Notes: generated by a model not told the origin, from the sequence alone. Shown: positions 30,006 to 38,472, numbered from the stretch's first letter. The stretch: 64,000 bases of DNA from Acidipila sp. EB88 (GCF_003858395.1 NZ_QWEV01000005.1:3968001-4032000), one strand, 5' to 3'. Program-made: numbers and translations.

Positions 30006-30037
30006 AAAAGGCCCGCTCCCTTGGGAGCAGGCCCTTT
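30006..30037 (-). terminator. Strong Rho-independent terminator of the structured RNA
   Basis: On the minus strand, AAAGGGCCTGCTCCC pairs along all 15 positions (two G-U) with GGGAGCGGGCCTTTT, followed by TTGTTTTG. It is the best terminator in the window. It lies 83 bases upstream of the thiG start. Confidence 0.85.
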
Positions 30038-30176
30038 GCCGGTGCACTGCTGAGATTGACCTGAGGCATCCTTCAAGCCAAGCAAGCCGCGCATACCCAA
30101 TCCTGCGCAACGGGCTCTTGAGATGGGCCTCGGCGTGTACTTCCTTTTACCGCCAGGTCTAGAGCTGGAAGGAGCC

Positions 30177-30233
30177 CTAAGCCTCAGTCACCTCACGTAC
30201 TGCGATGGTGCACAAATAACAGTCACTTTTCAT
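30177..30233 (-). CDS. 18-codon open reading frame (putative leader peptide)
   Basis: Reads MKSDCYLCTIAVREVTEA and stops with TAG. It is preceded by AAGGAGG at 12 bases, an almost perfect ribosome binding site. The last codons and the stop form the 5' arm of the long-range stem of the structured RNA, so ribosome occupancy would compete with the fold. The peptide has a Cys-x2-Cys pair. It may be a leader peptide controlling the downstream terminator, a small protein, or chance. Confidence 0.45.
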   Translation of the reverse strand: MKSDCYLCTIAVREVTEA

Positions 30234-30266
30234 GAATAGGATCGCCCTCCTTTCTTGTGTAACCCG

Positions 30267-30296
30267 AGATTAGCGCCGGGTTCCGCGTCGGGTCAA
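30267..30296 (-). promoter_or_regulatory. Candidate sigma-70 promoter of the structured RNA
   Basis: On the minus strand TTGACC (30291-30296), an 18-base spacer and TAATCT (30267-30272). Transcription would start near 30260, about 27 bases before the 18-codon reading frame. Confidence 0.6.
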
Positions 30297-30362
30297 GCCT
30301 TGCTGTGACCACGGTTTTAGGCTCACGCAAACCAACCCGCGGGCGCACCTGCCAACCGCTGC

Positions 30363-31244
30363 TCACCATGCGTGCACAAAACCGTCGCGCTCCGTCAGGC
30401 GCAGTTCCACCTCGAACAGGTCGGTGAGTACCTGCTCCTGCAGGAGCTCTGCGCGGGTGCCGTCCGCGAGGATGCGCCCGGCCCGCATCAGCACCACCCG
30501 CTCGATCTCCGGGATGATGTCGCCGAGCTGATGGGTGACCAGGATCAACCCTGTGCCCGTTTGCGCAACAGAGCGCATGGCCAGGCGCAATTCATGCTGC
30601 GCACGCAGGTCGAGCGCGTTGGAAGGCTCGTCCAGCAACAGCATGGCAGGGCGATGCACCAGCGCACGCGCAATCATGACGCGGCGCTGCTCGCCCGCCG
30701 ACATCGCGCCCACGAGCTTGCTGCTGAGGTGGGTTGCGCGCATCAACTCCAGCGCCTCGCGTGCACGTGTCTCCATGGCATCCGTGACCACGTGGTTCGG
30801 CCACAGCGCCGAGGCGCCAAAGAAGCCGGCGATGACCGCATCGAGACCCGGCGTATGCGGCGTACGCTCCCCCGGGAGGTCAGCCGAAACTACGCCGAAC
30901 GAGGAACGCAGCTGCGAAAGATCCCACCGTTCCTTGCCCATCAGGCGCAGGTGCATGGGTGGCTCCCCGGGAAGCGGCACCATGGGGTATTGCTCGCGGG
31001 TAAGCGTTTTGATCAGGGTGGATTTGCCGCACCCGTTTGGACCAAGCAGCGCGATGTGCTCGCCCAGGCGGATCTGCAGCGAAAGTGCATGCAGCACCAT
31101 GGCGTCCCCGCGGGCAACGGAAACGTTGTGCATGGAGAGAAAGCTCTCAGGATCGTGCGTGGTCGAGTGCGCGGGTTCGCTTGGGGTCACCTTTTCATCT
31201 TCGCAGAGCGGCGCGCACGTCGGTGTATCGAGGGGGACAGCCAC
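30363..31244 (-). CDS. ABC transporter ATP-binding protein, YlmA/ModF-like
   Basis: A 293-residue single nucleotide-binding domain. Walker A GPNGCGKST at about 68-76, signature SAGEQRRVMIARAL and Walker B MLLLDEPSNALD are intact, with switch His in ILVTHQLGD. The LMGKERWDLSQLRSSFGVVSADL segment resembles the molybdate-related ModF/YlmA subgroup. No permease is adjacent, so it may be a cytosolic ATPase or serve a remote transporter. GTG at 31244 gives a 37-residue N-terminal extension without a clear ribosome binding site; an ATG at 31133 is the alternative. Confidence 0.82.
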   Translation of the reverse strand: MAVPLDTPTCAPLCEDEKVTPSEPAHSTTHDPESFLSMHNVSVARGDAMVLHALSLQIRLGEHIALLGPNGCGKSTLIKTLTREQYPMVPLPGEPPMHLRLMGKERWDLSQLRSSFGVVSADLPGERTPHTPGLDAVIAGFFGASALWPNHVVTDAMETRAREALELMRATHLSSKLVGAMSAGEQRRVMIARALVHRPAMLLLDEPSNALDLRAQHELRLAMRSVAQTGTGLILVTHQLGDIIPEIERVVLMRAGRILADGTRAELLQEQVLTDLFEVELRLTERDGFVHAW

Positions 31245-31284
31245 CGTGCAGCGCGGCCGCCGCTTTCGTTAGAGTAGAGCGACC

Positions 31285-32535
31285 ATGCACAATATCACCA
31301 CCCCCGCCACTGCCGAGACCGACCCTCTTCTTCCCGCCGATGCTGTGCCCCTCGGCTTTCGGTTTGCAGCAACACGGGCCGGCATCAAGCCGAGTGGACG
31401 CATCGACCTTGCCTGTGCCGAGGCGGCGGGCGGCACCACGGCCGCCGCCATGTTTACGAGCAACCTGGTGGTCGCAGCGCCGGTTACAGTGGGCCGCCGC
31501 AACCTGGTGGAGAGCCGCGGCGCGGTACGCGCCGTGATCGTTAACAGCGGCAATGCCAACTGTGCCACCGGCGCGCAGGGACTGGCCGCGGCCGAAGCCA
31601 CGTGCCAGGCCGCGGCTGCTTTGTTCGCCTGCCCTGCTGCCGAGGTTGTGCCCAGCTCAACCGGGATTATCGGGGTCCCGTTGCCGGTAGATAAACTGCT
31701 CGCCGCGCTGCCGCAACTGCAGACGTCGCTCGCATCCGGCGCCGATGCCTTCTCTGCGTTCGCGCGGGCGATTCTCACCACCGACACGCGTCCCAAGGTC
31801 GCGCACCGCGCGGTTGTGATCGACGGAAAGATCGTGCGGCTTGCGGGCGCCGCCAAGGGCGCCGGCATGATTCACCCCCGGCTGAGCCCGCCGCACGCAA
31901 CCATGCTGGTCTACCTGTTTACCGATGCGCTCGCAGACGCTGCCACGCTCCGCAGCATGCTGCAGGGCGGCGCCGAGCCGAGCTTCAACCGCATCTCGAT
32001 CGATGGCGATACATCCACCAATGACACGGTGTTGCTGCTCGCCTCGGGCGCAGCGGGCATCCCGGTGCCGGCTGAGCACGCCGGCTTCCGGCAGGCCCTC
32101 GATGCCATCTGCCATGAGCTTGCCCTTGCGATCGTAGAGGATGGCGAAGGTGTCACACACGTGGTCACGCTGGAGATCACGGGAGCCCCGTCGGACGCGG
32201 ACGCGCTGGTGGTCGCGAAGGCCATTGCGCATTCGCCGCTGGTCAAGACAGCCTGGGCCGGCAACGACCCAAACTGGGGGCGTCTCGCTTCCACCATCGG
32301 CGCCAGTGGAGTCGCGATAGACCCTGTCAAGCTCACCATTACGCTGGCAGGCCTGCCGGTCTGCGAACGGGGAGAACGCTCGCCCCGTTTCGACGAGACG
32401 GCGGTGCACGCAGCGATGTCGGAGAGGCGTTTCACCATCGCCATTGATCTGGCCGTCGGGGATGGAAGCTGCCGTTTCTGGACCACCGATCTCACCACCG
32501 AATACGTGCACATCAACGCCGACTACTCGTCGTGA
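31285..32535 (+). CDS. argJ: Bifunctional glutamate N-acetyltransferase/amino-acid acetyltransferase
   Basis: A 416-residue Ntn-type enzyme that recycles the acetyl group in arginine synthesis (ornithine acetyltransferase, and possibly N-acetylglutamate synthase). Autoprocessing occurs before the catalytic Thr in PHATMLVYLFTDA. Other signatures are VNSGNANCATG, the oxyanion region SSTGIIGVPLP, and TAWAGNDPNWGR near the C-terminus. Whether it is mono- or bifunctional cannot be told from the sequence. Divergent from the ABC ATPase gene; other arg genes are not nearby. Confidence 0.95.
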   Translation: MHNITTPATAETDPLLPADAVPLGFRFAATRAGIKPSGRIDLACAEAAGGTTAAAMFTSNLVVAAPVTVGRRNLVESRGAVRAVIVNSGNANCATGAQGLAAAEATCQAAAALFACPAAEVVPSSTGIIGVPLPVDKLLAALPQLQTSLASGADAFSAFARAILTTDTRPKVAHRAVVIDGKIVRLAGAAKGAGMIHPRLSPPHATMLVYLFTDALADAATLRSMLQGGAEPSFNRISIDGDTSTNDTVLLLASGAAGIPVPAEHAGFRQALDAICHELALAIVEDGEGVTHVVTLEITGAPSDADALVVAKAIAHSPLVKTAWAGNDPNWGRLASTIGASGVAIDPVKLTITLAGLPVCERGERSPRFDETAVHAAMSERRFTIAIDLAVGDGSCRFWTTDLTTEYVHINADYSS

Positions 32536-32734
32536 TGCAGGCCTCCAGGCAGCCGACCATTGCAGCAAAGTTCACTTTTTCGAAGAGCATTGCTGCAGGA
32601 ATGGTGCAGAATGGTGAAAGCCGCGTGAACACTGCGCGGAAGTGCCAGGATGGCCTGCGTTGCACAGCTTTATTCACATTTGTGTTGAAAACTGCCGCTT
32701 GCGCAACGACGCGCATCGTGGTCAAGGGAAAACG

Positions 32735-33565
32735 ATGAGCAAAGAGGCGGAGGCGCGGGTACGGGATGAGCTGTTGCAGGAGTTGTACGCGAGCGCTCTT
32801 CGTTGCTCACTTGCGTCCTCACAAGCGGATGTGCCAGGCGGCGTCAGTGCAGGTGTTGCAGCCGGGTTGTTTGCCAACCTTCGTCCGACGGATCTGCTGG
32901 TGCTGCCCCAGCGTGGCGCTGGCACTCTGCGGACTCTGCGCGACTTGAGCTACCGTTCGCAGGCGCACACACTTGCCCGCGACCAGGCTGCATGCGTTCT
33001 GCCACTCCCCACGAGCGAAACAGCCGCGGTAGCGTATGTGCTCGGAGCGGCCACGGCCGCGCCCCTGCAGCGGGATGGAGCGCTGGTGTGCGTGGTGCTG
33101 CCACCGCGTTCGCTGAGGGCATCGCCTTCGCAGCCGCGCGGGAGTAAGAGCAAGCAGCAGCAGTTCCCCACCACGTGGGCGCACGCCGCCCACTATGCGG
33201 CTGTGCATGCTCTACCACTGCTGTTCATCACCGACGCCGCCACCACGCAGCGCACACAAGCAGCGAACCCGGCACAACCCGCCCCGCTGTATCCAACCAT
33301 CCCCGTGGATCGGGAAGACGCGCTTGCAATTTACCGCGTCGCTTTTGAATGCAGCACCCGCGCACGCTCCGCATCGGGCCCGAGCCATCTGCAGTGTGTA
33401 GCGGTGGCAGGGTTGCCAGCCGCAGCGATGCCGCACGGTGCAAAGGCGCAGCCAGAGCAAACCCTCGCGAGGCTCGAGCAGATGTTGCGCAAGCGCGGAG
33501 CCTTTGCCAAAGCATGGCACCGTGCGCTCGAGCGGCGCCTGATCCGCGAGATCACGGAAGCCTAG
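32735..33565 (+). CDS. Degenerate E1-alpha-like protein (2-oxoacid dehydrogenase pseudoenzyme)
   Basis: A 276-residue protein recognisable as a decayed TPP-dependent dehydrogenase E1 alpha subunit: LLQELYASALRC near the start, VSAGVAAGLFANLRPTDLLVLPQRG, LPLLFITD in the middle and the C-terminal RLEQMLRKRGAFAKAWHRALERRLIREI. The diphosphate-Mg motif (GDG ... N) is replaced by LPP and a Ser/Lys/Gln-rich stretch, so cofactor binding is probably lost. The frame is intact. ATG at 32735 has AAGGGAAAA upstream. Family placement is by pattern and should be tested by profile search. Likely a pseudoenzyme or regulatory paralogue. Confidence 0.55.
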   Translation: MSKEAEARVRDELLQELYASALRCSLASSQADVPGGVSAGVAAGLFANLRPTDLLVLPQRGAGTLRTLRDLSYRSQAHTLARDQAACVLPLPTSETAAVAYVLGAATAAPLQRDGALVCVVLPPRSLRASPSQPRGSKSKQQQFPTTWAHAAHYAAVHALPLLFITDAATTQRTQAANPAQPAPLYPTIPVDREDALAIYRVAFECSTRARSASGPSHLQCVAVAGLPAAAMPHGAKAQPEQTLARLEQMLRKRGAFAKAWHRALERRLIREITEA

Positions 33566-33598
33566 CAACACCTCTCACCCGACAGCGCACCAGAGAAC

Positions 33599-33623
33599 TG
33601 CGGAAGCCCCTTGTGTTTCCGCA
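33599..33623. terminator. Hairpin after the E1-alpha-like gene
   Basis: TGCGGAA and TTCCGCA form a perfect 7-bp stem with an 11-base loop, 34 bases after the stop. No T-run follows on the plus strand, so termination is uncertain. Confidence 0.35.
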
Positions 33624-33710
33624 ACGCCTGATCTAGGCTTTGGCCAGCATCCCAAACTCTTTGTTGATCTGCAACGCTGCGCGTGGCTGAAGCCCATTCG
33701 CGGCCTTGAG

Positions 33711-35477
33711 GTGACCGTGAAAGTTGCCGCAGCCTTCTGCCTGCTGTCAGCGTCGTGCGCCTTCAGCGTGGCTGCGGCGCAGAACGTGTCCGGTGCACAG
33801 CAGGATGCCGGTGACGGGCAAGCGCCCTTGAAGTTGCCACGCTCATTCCAGATGACGTGGCCAACCCAGCAGCGTGATGGCCAGGGCTCGGCAGAGATCC
33901 CCATGGACAGCTGGATGTATCCAGCACTGGACCGGTTACATTCTCTCGGCTTTCTTGATACTGGTTTTCTTGGGCTGCGGCCCTGGACGCGACTGAGCGT
34001 ATTGCACATGCTGGATCACGATGAGAATCGCATCTCTGGAAGCACTACTACTGCAGGCTTCGAAGCCGAACGGATCGAGCAGGCGATCCGCCGGGAGTTG
34101 GAAGGAGATCGCTTCTTCACCGGCGCGCATGCTGAGCTGGATACCGTGTACACCCGTTTTCTCGGCATCACCAACACGCCGCTGAACGACAGCTACCATC
34201 TTGGCCAGACGGTCTACAACGATTACGGCCGGCCTTACCAGGCTGGCGTCAACAACGTGAGTGGCCTGAGCGGTCGCGCAGAAGCAGGCCGCTTCGCGCT
34301 CGCCGGTCGCGTGGAGTATCAACATGCTCCCGCTGCGCAGGGCTACTCGGCGGCGCTCGGTGCGCTGCTTTCCGAGCAGGTCGATTTCATTCCCTTCAAC
34401 AGTGTGCCGCAGCAGGACTCGCTGCCCGTCGGGCCGCTCGCGACCGTCAACCATGTGCGCGTGATCGAGGCGAACCTGTCGTACCACGCGCTCGACCACG
34501 AGATCTCTCTTGGCAAGACAGATCATTGGTGGGGCCCCGGCCAGGGCGGCGCGTTTGCCTGGAGCACCAACGCCGACAACATCTACGCCTTCGGCATCAA
34601 CCGCGTTGAGCCGTTATATATTCCGCTGCTGCACTATCTCGTTGGTCCCATCCGCTACGATTTCCTGATTGGTTCGCTGCAGGGGCACACCGCTCCCAAT
34701 CATCCGTACGTGCATGCGGAAAAGCTCAGCGTGCACCCCACGCGCAATCTTGAAATGGGTATTGAGCGCACGGTGATCTGGGGCGGCAAAGCACACGAGC
34801 CGGTCACCCTGCACACCTTTCTCCGCTCGTTTTTCAGCGTCGAGAACACCGACCACGCCACCAAGTTTTCCGCCAAGGATCCGGGCGCTCGCTTCAGCGC
34901 TTTTGATTTCTCGTACCGGCTGCCGTTTGCTCGCGAGTGGCTGACGCTCTACACCGACTCCTTTGCCCACGACGACATCAACCCGGTGGATGCACCGCGA
35001 CGTGCGGCGATCCGGCCCGGCCTGTATCTCTCCCATGTACCGTTCGCGCCGAAGCTCGACCTCCGCGTAGAAGCGGCGTCAACCGACACCGTCACGTCGC
35101 GGTCGACTCACGGCAGCTTTTACTTTTACGAAGCAGTGCAGCAACAGGGCACCACCAACAAGGGCTTCCTCTTCACCGATGCGATTGGTCGCGAGAACAA
35201 GGGTGGGCAGGCATGGCTCACCTACCGCCCTTCCCCTTCGGAGCAGCTACAGATCTCGTATCGCGGCGACAAGGCTGCGAAGGACTTTATCCCGGGCGGC
35301 ACCACCCAGAACCAGTACAAGGGCGACCTGGTGAAACGTCTGTCGCCGGATGTGTCGGTCCACATTGCTGCGCAGTATGAGACATGGAAAGCACCGATCT
35401 ATCGCACCGGCAACAACACGGACCTGAGCGCGTGGGGCGAGATCACCTGGTACCCGCATCACCTGAAACAGTTCTGA
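33711..35477 (+). CDS. Capsule assembly Wzi family outer membrane protein
   Basis: A 588-residue exported beta-barrel of the Wzi family. A signal peptide ends near AAAQ. SLGKTDHWWGPGQGGAFAWSTNADN is the conserved family region, and alternating hydrophobic strands continue to the C-terminal aromatic residue (KQF). Wzi binds capsular polysaccharide on the cell surface in enterobacteria. No other capsule genes flank it, so the acidobacterial role may be in exopolysaccharide retention. GTG at 33711 or 33717 is the likely start. Confidence 0.85.
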   Translation: MTVKVAAAFCLLSASCAFSVAAAQNVSGAQQDAGDGQAPLKLPRSFQMTWPTQQRDGQGSAEIPMDSWMYPALDRLHSLGFLDTGFLGLRPWTRLSVLHMLDHDENRISGSTTTAGFEAERIEQAIRRELEGDRFFTGAHAELDTVYTRFLGITNTPLNDSYHLGQTVYNDYGRPYQAGVNNVSGLSGRAEAGRFALAGRVEYQHAPAAQGYSAALGALLSEQVDFIPFNSVPQQDSLPVGPLATVNHVRVIEANLSYHALDHEISLGKTDHWWGPGQGGAFAWSTNADNIYAFGINRVEPLYIPLLHYLVGPIRYDFLIGSLQGHTAPNHPYVHAEKLSVHPTRNLEMGIERTVIWGGKAHEPVTLHTFLRSFFSVENTDHATKFSAKDPGARFSAFDFSYRLPFAREWLTLYTDSFAHDDINPVDAPRRAAIRPGLYLSHVPFAPKLDLRVEAASTDTVTSRSTHGSFYFYEAVQQQGTTNKGFLFTDAIGRENKGGQAWLTYRPSPSEQLQISYRGDKAAKDFIPGGTTQNQYKGDLVKRLSPDVSVHIAAQYETWKAPIYRTGNNTDLSAWGEITWYPHHLKQF

Positions 35478-35500
35478 CGCGCATGCACTCGGTACACAAG

Positions 35501-35541
35501 CAACATGGCACCAGCCGTAAGTACCGGCTGGTGCCATGTTG
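35501..35541. terminator. 17-bp perfect hairpin between convergent genes
   Basis: CAACATGGCACCAGCCG pairs with its exact complement CGGCTGGTGCCATGTTG across a 7-base loop. It lies between the convergent Wzi and beta-helix genes and would serve both strands. Confidence 0.7.
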
Positions 35542-35569
35542 TGCTGCGGTTCAGTTGTGGATGCGCGCG

Positions 35570-37840
35570 CTAGGAGCAGCCGAGGTTTACATCTCCATTG
35601 TTTGCGACGTAGAGCGGTAGCCCCAGCAGGATCACATCCAGATTGTTCTCCACACAGATTTGTGCCGTGTCGGTGAAGTTTGGATCTGCTACGTAGACGC
35701 CGATGGAGGTGCTGCCAAGGCCGGTGAAAGCATTGTTGGTGACGCGGAATGCTGCTGCTGTGACGTTGGGGCTTTCATCCGGCAGTACCGCGATGCCGAC
35801 GTTGCTGCCCGTGTTCGTCATTGTGACGACATTGCCGGTGATGGTGCCGGAGTAGGCAGTGATGGCGGGCAGCATGGTCTGCGCGCCAGTGTAGGTGATC
35901 ACATTGTTGGTCACGCTCGCCGAGTCGAAGTGGCCCACGCTCAACAACAGCGGCGGCGCAAACGGCAGGGTGGAAGTGAAGACATTGCCGCTGATCGTCG
36001 CAGAAGCCTGCGAGTCAAAGGATGCGAACTCCGGGTTCTGTGCGGGTCCAGTTGCGAACGGGCTGGAGCGATACGCCGAACCAACCTGCAGCATGCCATT
36101 GAGGAACTGGTTGTTGGACACCACATCGTCGGTGGTTTCGTCAAAGTAGAGCGAGGCATTAATCAGGTGGTTCTGCTTGAAAACAAACTGCGAGGAACCT
36201 TCTGTGCCGTAGATGCGTGCCGAGCCCTGTACGGATTCAGCACCCGTCGCCGCATAGCCCGTGATCGTGTCGTTTTGAAACAACACGTCCGTGAACTGGT
36301 CGTACTCATCCGTGTTGTCGTACGAGGCGTCGCCTGCTCCAAAGCCCCAGGTGGAGTTCTCGAAGGTGACGTCACGCTTGAAGCCGCCGCCAAACGGTCC
36401 ATGGTTCACAAAGCCGTTGATCGTGACGTTGTTGACAAGCAGCGAGTACACCATGCCGGTGCCAAGAATGGGGGTGTAGGTGTTGACCGCGAAGTTCTGC
36501 AGGGCGATATCGTGCGCGGTCTGCGGAAGCTTGACCAGCCCGAACGAGCTGCTGCCATCGTCGTAGTAGTGCTTGGAAGCAGGCCATGCCAGCGTCACCG
36601 TGTTGCCGCTCAACGCAGCCACGGTGTTCAGCTCGGAGTAGTGGCATTGACCGGCCGTTCCGTTCACATCCGGGCACGGCGTGCCGTTGAACGAACCCGT
36701 GTACAGCCAGATATCGTCGCCCGCTTTCAGCGAGCCGGTGCCGCCACTCAGCGTGAGCTGGGTCGCTCCCTTCTGCACTTCGTTCATCTTGAGCACACCC
36801 GAAGAGATAGTCGGGCGCTGATAGCTGCCCATCGCGAAAAGGCTTGCCGCCGTGCTCAGATCCGGCGTGGTCACCAGCGTTGTGGCGGTGCCGTTGCCCT
36901 GGATATGCACCCGTCCGGCGATGCTGTTGGGGATCTGCAGGTAGCTGTAGGGCGTGAACCAGTAGGTCGATGCCAGGCTGGTCGTGTAGGTGGGATAGTC
37001 CACCGTGCCGTTCAAAGGAAAGCTTGGACGCTGCAGATTGTAGGTGCCGTTGTTGAGCTGGACGATGCCGCCGCCGGCCGCCGCTGCTGCATTGATGGCG
37101 TTCTGCACGGCGCGCGTGTCGTCATGCTGCGTAGTCAGGTTCTGGAACGAAGTGGTGAGCGTATCGCCCAGCGTCGCTCCGCTGTCCGTGAAACCAGTCA
37201 CATAGCTGAAAAAGTCTTCGTTCTTGGCGATGTTCGGATTGCCCGAGGGCAGGTTGTTCGGCCATCCGCCGCGCGTGCCGGGGCGCTGCCCCACGTCGTC
37301 CGTGTACGAGTAGAACCCGGCTGAACTAATTAACTGGAACGGGCCGCTGTCCTGCGAGACGTACCACAGGAAGACCGGCGATGGTCCGGAGACCGTGGCG
37401 TTGGGCGTGCTCAGCAGGTTCCAGGTGGTGCTTACGCTGAGTGTTGGCTCGCCGGAGACGCATGCCTGCGGGCTGGGCGCGCTGATGGCGCCCAGCGGAT
37501 CTACCGTGTCCACCACGTAGCAGTAGGTGTGGCTGCCGGAGGCTCCGGTGCCCTGCTTGGTCACTGTGGGAGCGCTGGTCACGGCGGAAACCTGCGAAGC
37601 GATACCACCGCCGATGATCTTCAATCCCTGCCCGACCTGGAAGTTCGCACTGCCCGACTGGCAGTTCGTCAATACGTTGCTGCCTGCCTGACCGGAGCAG
37701 GAACTGGTTCCCGTGGTGCCGGAGGCGGAATAAGCGGCCACGTTGAAGACGGGCAGATTGGAGGATTGCCCGAAAGCGGAGAGCGCCGCGAAAGAAGCAG
37801 CAGTGAAGGTCAGCGATTTCACAATGATGTGTGTAGACAC
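35570..37840 (-). CDS. Secreted pectate-lyase-like beta-helix protein
   Basis: A 756-residue exported protein. GTG at 37840 with AGGTAG upstream gives a signal peptide ending near SAFGQ; a longer frame to 37906 adds unsuited residues. An N-terminal beta-rich region with SHTYCYVVDTVDPLGAISAP precedes the pectate lyase superfamily entry motif TTQHDDTRAVQNAINAAA and GGGIVQLNNGTYNL. The C-terminal half consists of repeating Asn/Val-rich turns (NQFLNG, NVFTST, NVITYTG, NVVTMTN, NAFTGLG), typical of a right-handed parallel beta-helix. It is likely a polysaccharide lyase or glycosidase (GH28/GH55-like fold), or a carbohydrate-binding surface protein. No catalytic residues could be fixed. Confidence 0.78.
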   Translation of the reverse strand: MSTHIIVKSLTFTAASFAALSAFGQSSNLPVFNVAAYSASGTTGTSSCSGQAGSNVLTNCQSGSANFQVGQGLKIIGGGIASQVSAVTSAPTVTKQGTGASGSHTYCYVVDTVDPLGAISAPSPQACVSGEPTLSVSTTWNLLSTPNATVSGPSPVFLWYVSQDSGPFQLISSAGFYSYTDDVGQRPGTRGGWPNNLPSGNPNIAKNEDFFSYVTGFTDSGATLGDTLTTSFQNLTTQHDDTRAVQNAINAAAAAGGGIVQLNNGTYNLQRPSFPLNGTVDYPTYTTSLASTYWFTPYSYLQIPNSIAGRVHIQGNGTATTLVTTPDLSTAASLFAMGSYQRPTISSGVLKMNEVQKGATQLTLSGGTGSLKAGDDIWLYTGSFNGTPCPDVNGTAGQCHYSELNTVAALSGNTVTLAWPASKHYYDDGSSSFGLVKLPQTAHDIALQNFAVNTYTPILGTGMVYSLLVNNVTINGFVNHGPFGGGFKRDVTFENSTWGFGAGDASYDNTDEYDQFTDVLFQNDTITGYAATGAESVQGSARIYGTEGSSQFVFKQNHLINASLYFDETTDDVVSNNQFLNGMLQVGSAYRSSPFATGPAQNPEFASFDSQASATISGNVFTSTLPFAPPLLLSVGHFDSASVTNNVITYTGAQTMLPAITAYSGTITGNVVTMTNTGSNVGIAVLPDESPNVTAAAFRVTNNAFTGLGSTSIGVYVADPNFTDTAQICVENNLDVILLGLPLYVANNGDVNLGCS

Positions 37841-38187
37841 AGTTCTACCTGCCTCGAAAAAGGGGTTTTGTTCCCAGCGGATCAGTTTTGACGCAAGAGG
37901 TCCCAATGCGATCGGCGCGGGTTTGCACGCCGCCGCAAGTGCCCCTTAGCTTTTATGTAGAGGTCAAGGCTGCGCCTTGACCATTTGGCCGCGACAGTCA
38001 GATAGCCGCATACGTAGCAGGTGTAGTTACAGACATGCCACGTTCGTTCCCGAAGGCCGCTTCAATACGACGCAAGCACTATCGCAATCACGACCCTGTG
38101 CATCATTTTGTTTCTGTCTCGCATCCTATAGCGTCATTTGCGGTTTGCCTAGGCAGATCGTGCGGTTTTGCGCGTGACCAAGAGCGC

Positions 38188-38199
38188 GCAAACGTTTTC
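38188..38199. promoter_or_regulatory. LacI/PurR-type operator-like sequence
   Basis: GCAAACGTTTTC is centred on the CG step typical of LacI-family operators. It lies between the divergent beta-helix gene and the ethanolamine permease gene. LacI-family control of carbohydrate-active genes is common, so the beta-helix gene is the more likely target, although the site is about 350 bases from its start. Confidence 0.35.
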
Positions 38200-38343
38200 C
38201 AGAACCCTTATTTTTGGCGCTTTTTTGTCTTTGTACGAAACTTTTGCAACGCTCAGCGCCGCAACTCGAAAGACACTGCATCGATTACGCTTTTACCAAT
38301 TGCAAACGAGTAGAAGTTGCGTAACGCGTGATTCGCCAAAAAC

Positions 38344-38353
38344 GTAACGTTAC
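38344..38353. promoter_or_regulatory. Perfect palindrome upstream of the ethanolamine permease
   Basis: GTAACGTTAC, a perfect 10-bp palindrome about 120 bases before the permease start. A related GCGTAACGCG occurs 24 bases upstream. It may bind a regulator of the ethanolamine genes; none is encoded nearby. Confidence 0.3.
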
Positions 38354-38472
38354 AGCAAAAGATTTTTCGCGCTGTAACACCCGCGGCGGCTCTTCGCACC
38401 GGTGAAGGCTGCCGCTGCCAACAGACATCGGGCAACGGCAAGCCTGGTTATCGTGCGGAGCAGCCACTCGAA

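Larger units (their letters stand above)
29998..30260 (-). ncRNA. Structured RNA of unknown class with its own promoter and terminator
   Basis: Transcribed region on the minus strand between a good promoter (30267-30296) and a very strong terminator (30006-30037). A long-range closing stem is formed by 30181-30195 with 30051-30067 (arms GCCTCAGTCACCTCA and TGAGATTGACCTGAGGC, interrupted only by small bulges), extended outward by GTGCAC at 30208-30213 and 30042-30047. The enclosed unit is about 170 nt, the size of a 6S RNA, but a start 47 nt further upstream and a short reading frame argue against a simple 6S assignment. It may be a leader acting on thiG or an independent small RNA. Confidence 0.6.
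37841..38472. other. 632-base AT-richer intergenic region between divergent genes
   Basis: No convincing gene. It contains a 9-bp inverted repeat with 3-base loop (GGTCAAGGC-TGC-GCCTTGACC, 37962-37982), a LacI/PurR-like half-symmetric site at 38188-38199 and a perfect 10-bp palindrome at 38344-38353. From about 38090 to 38360 the base composition is clearly more AT-rich than the surroundings. It serves as a double promoter region for the beta-helix gene (minus) and the ethanolamine cluster (plus). Confidence 0.6.

Noticed and set aside
30006..30213. Calling the structured RNA a definite 6S RNA
   Set aside because: Size and closing stem fit, but the mapped promoter is 47 nt upstream, the conserved central bubble could not be verified, and a ribosome binding site with a reading frame sits in the 5' part.
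29924..30260. TPP riboswitch in front of thiG
   Set aside because: The CTGAGA box and the conserved ACCTGATC-type partner are not found in the minus-strand leader.
35660..37324. 554-codon open frame opposite the beta-helix protein gene
   Set aside because: Arg/Gly/Val-rich without signal peptide or domain; the minus-strand gene has a signal peptide and repeats.
38200..38472. Cobalamin riboswitch ahead of the ethanolamine genes
   Set aside because: No B12-box (GCCACTG-like) element or extended fold was found.
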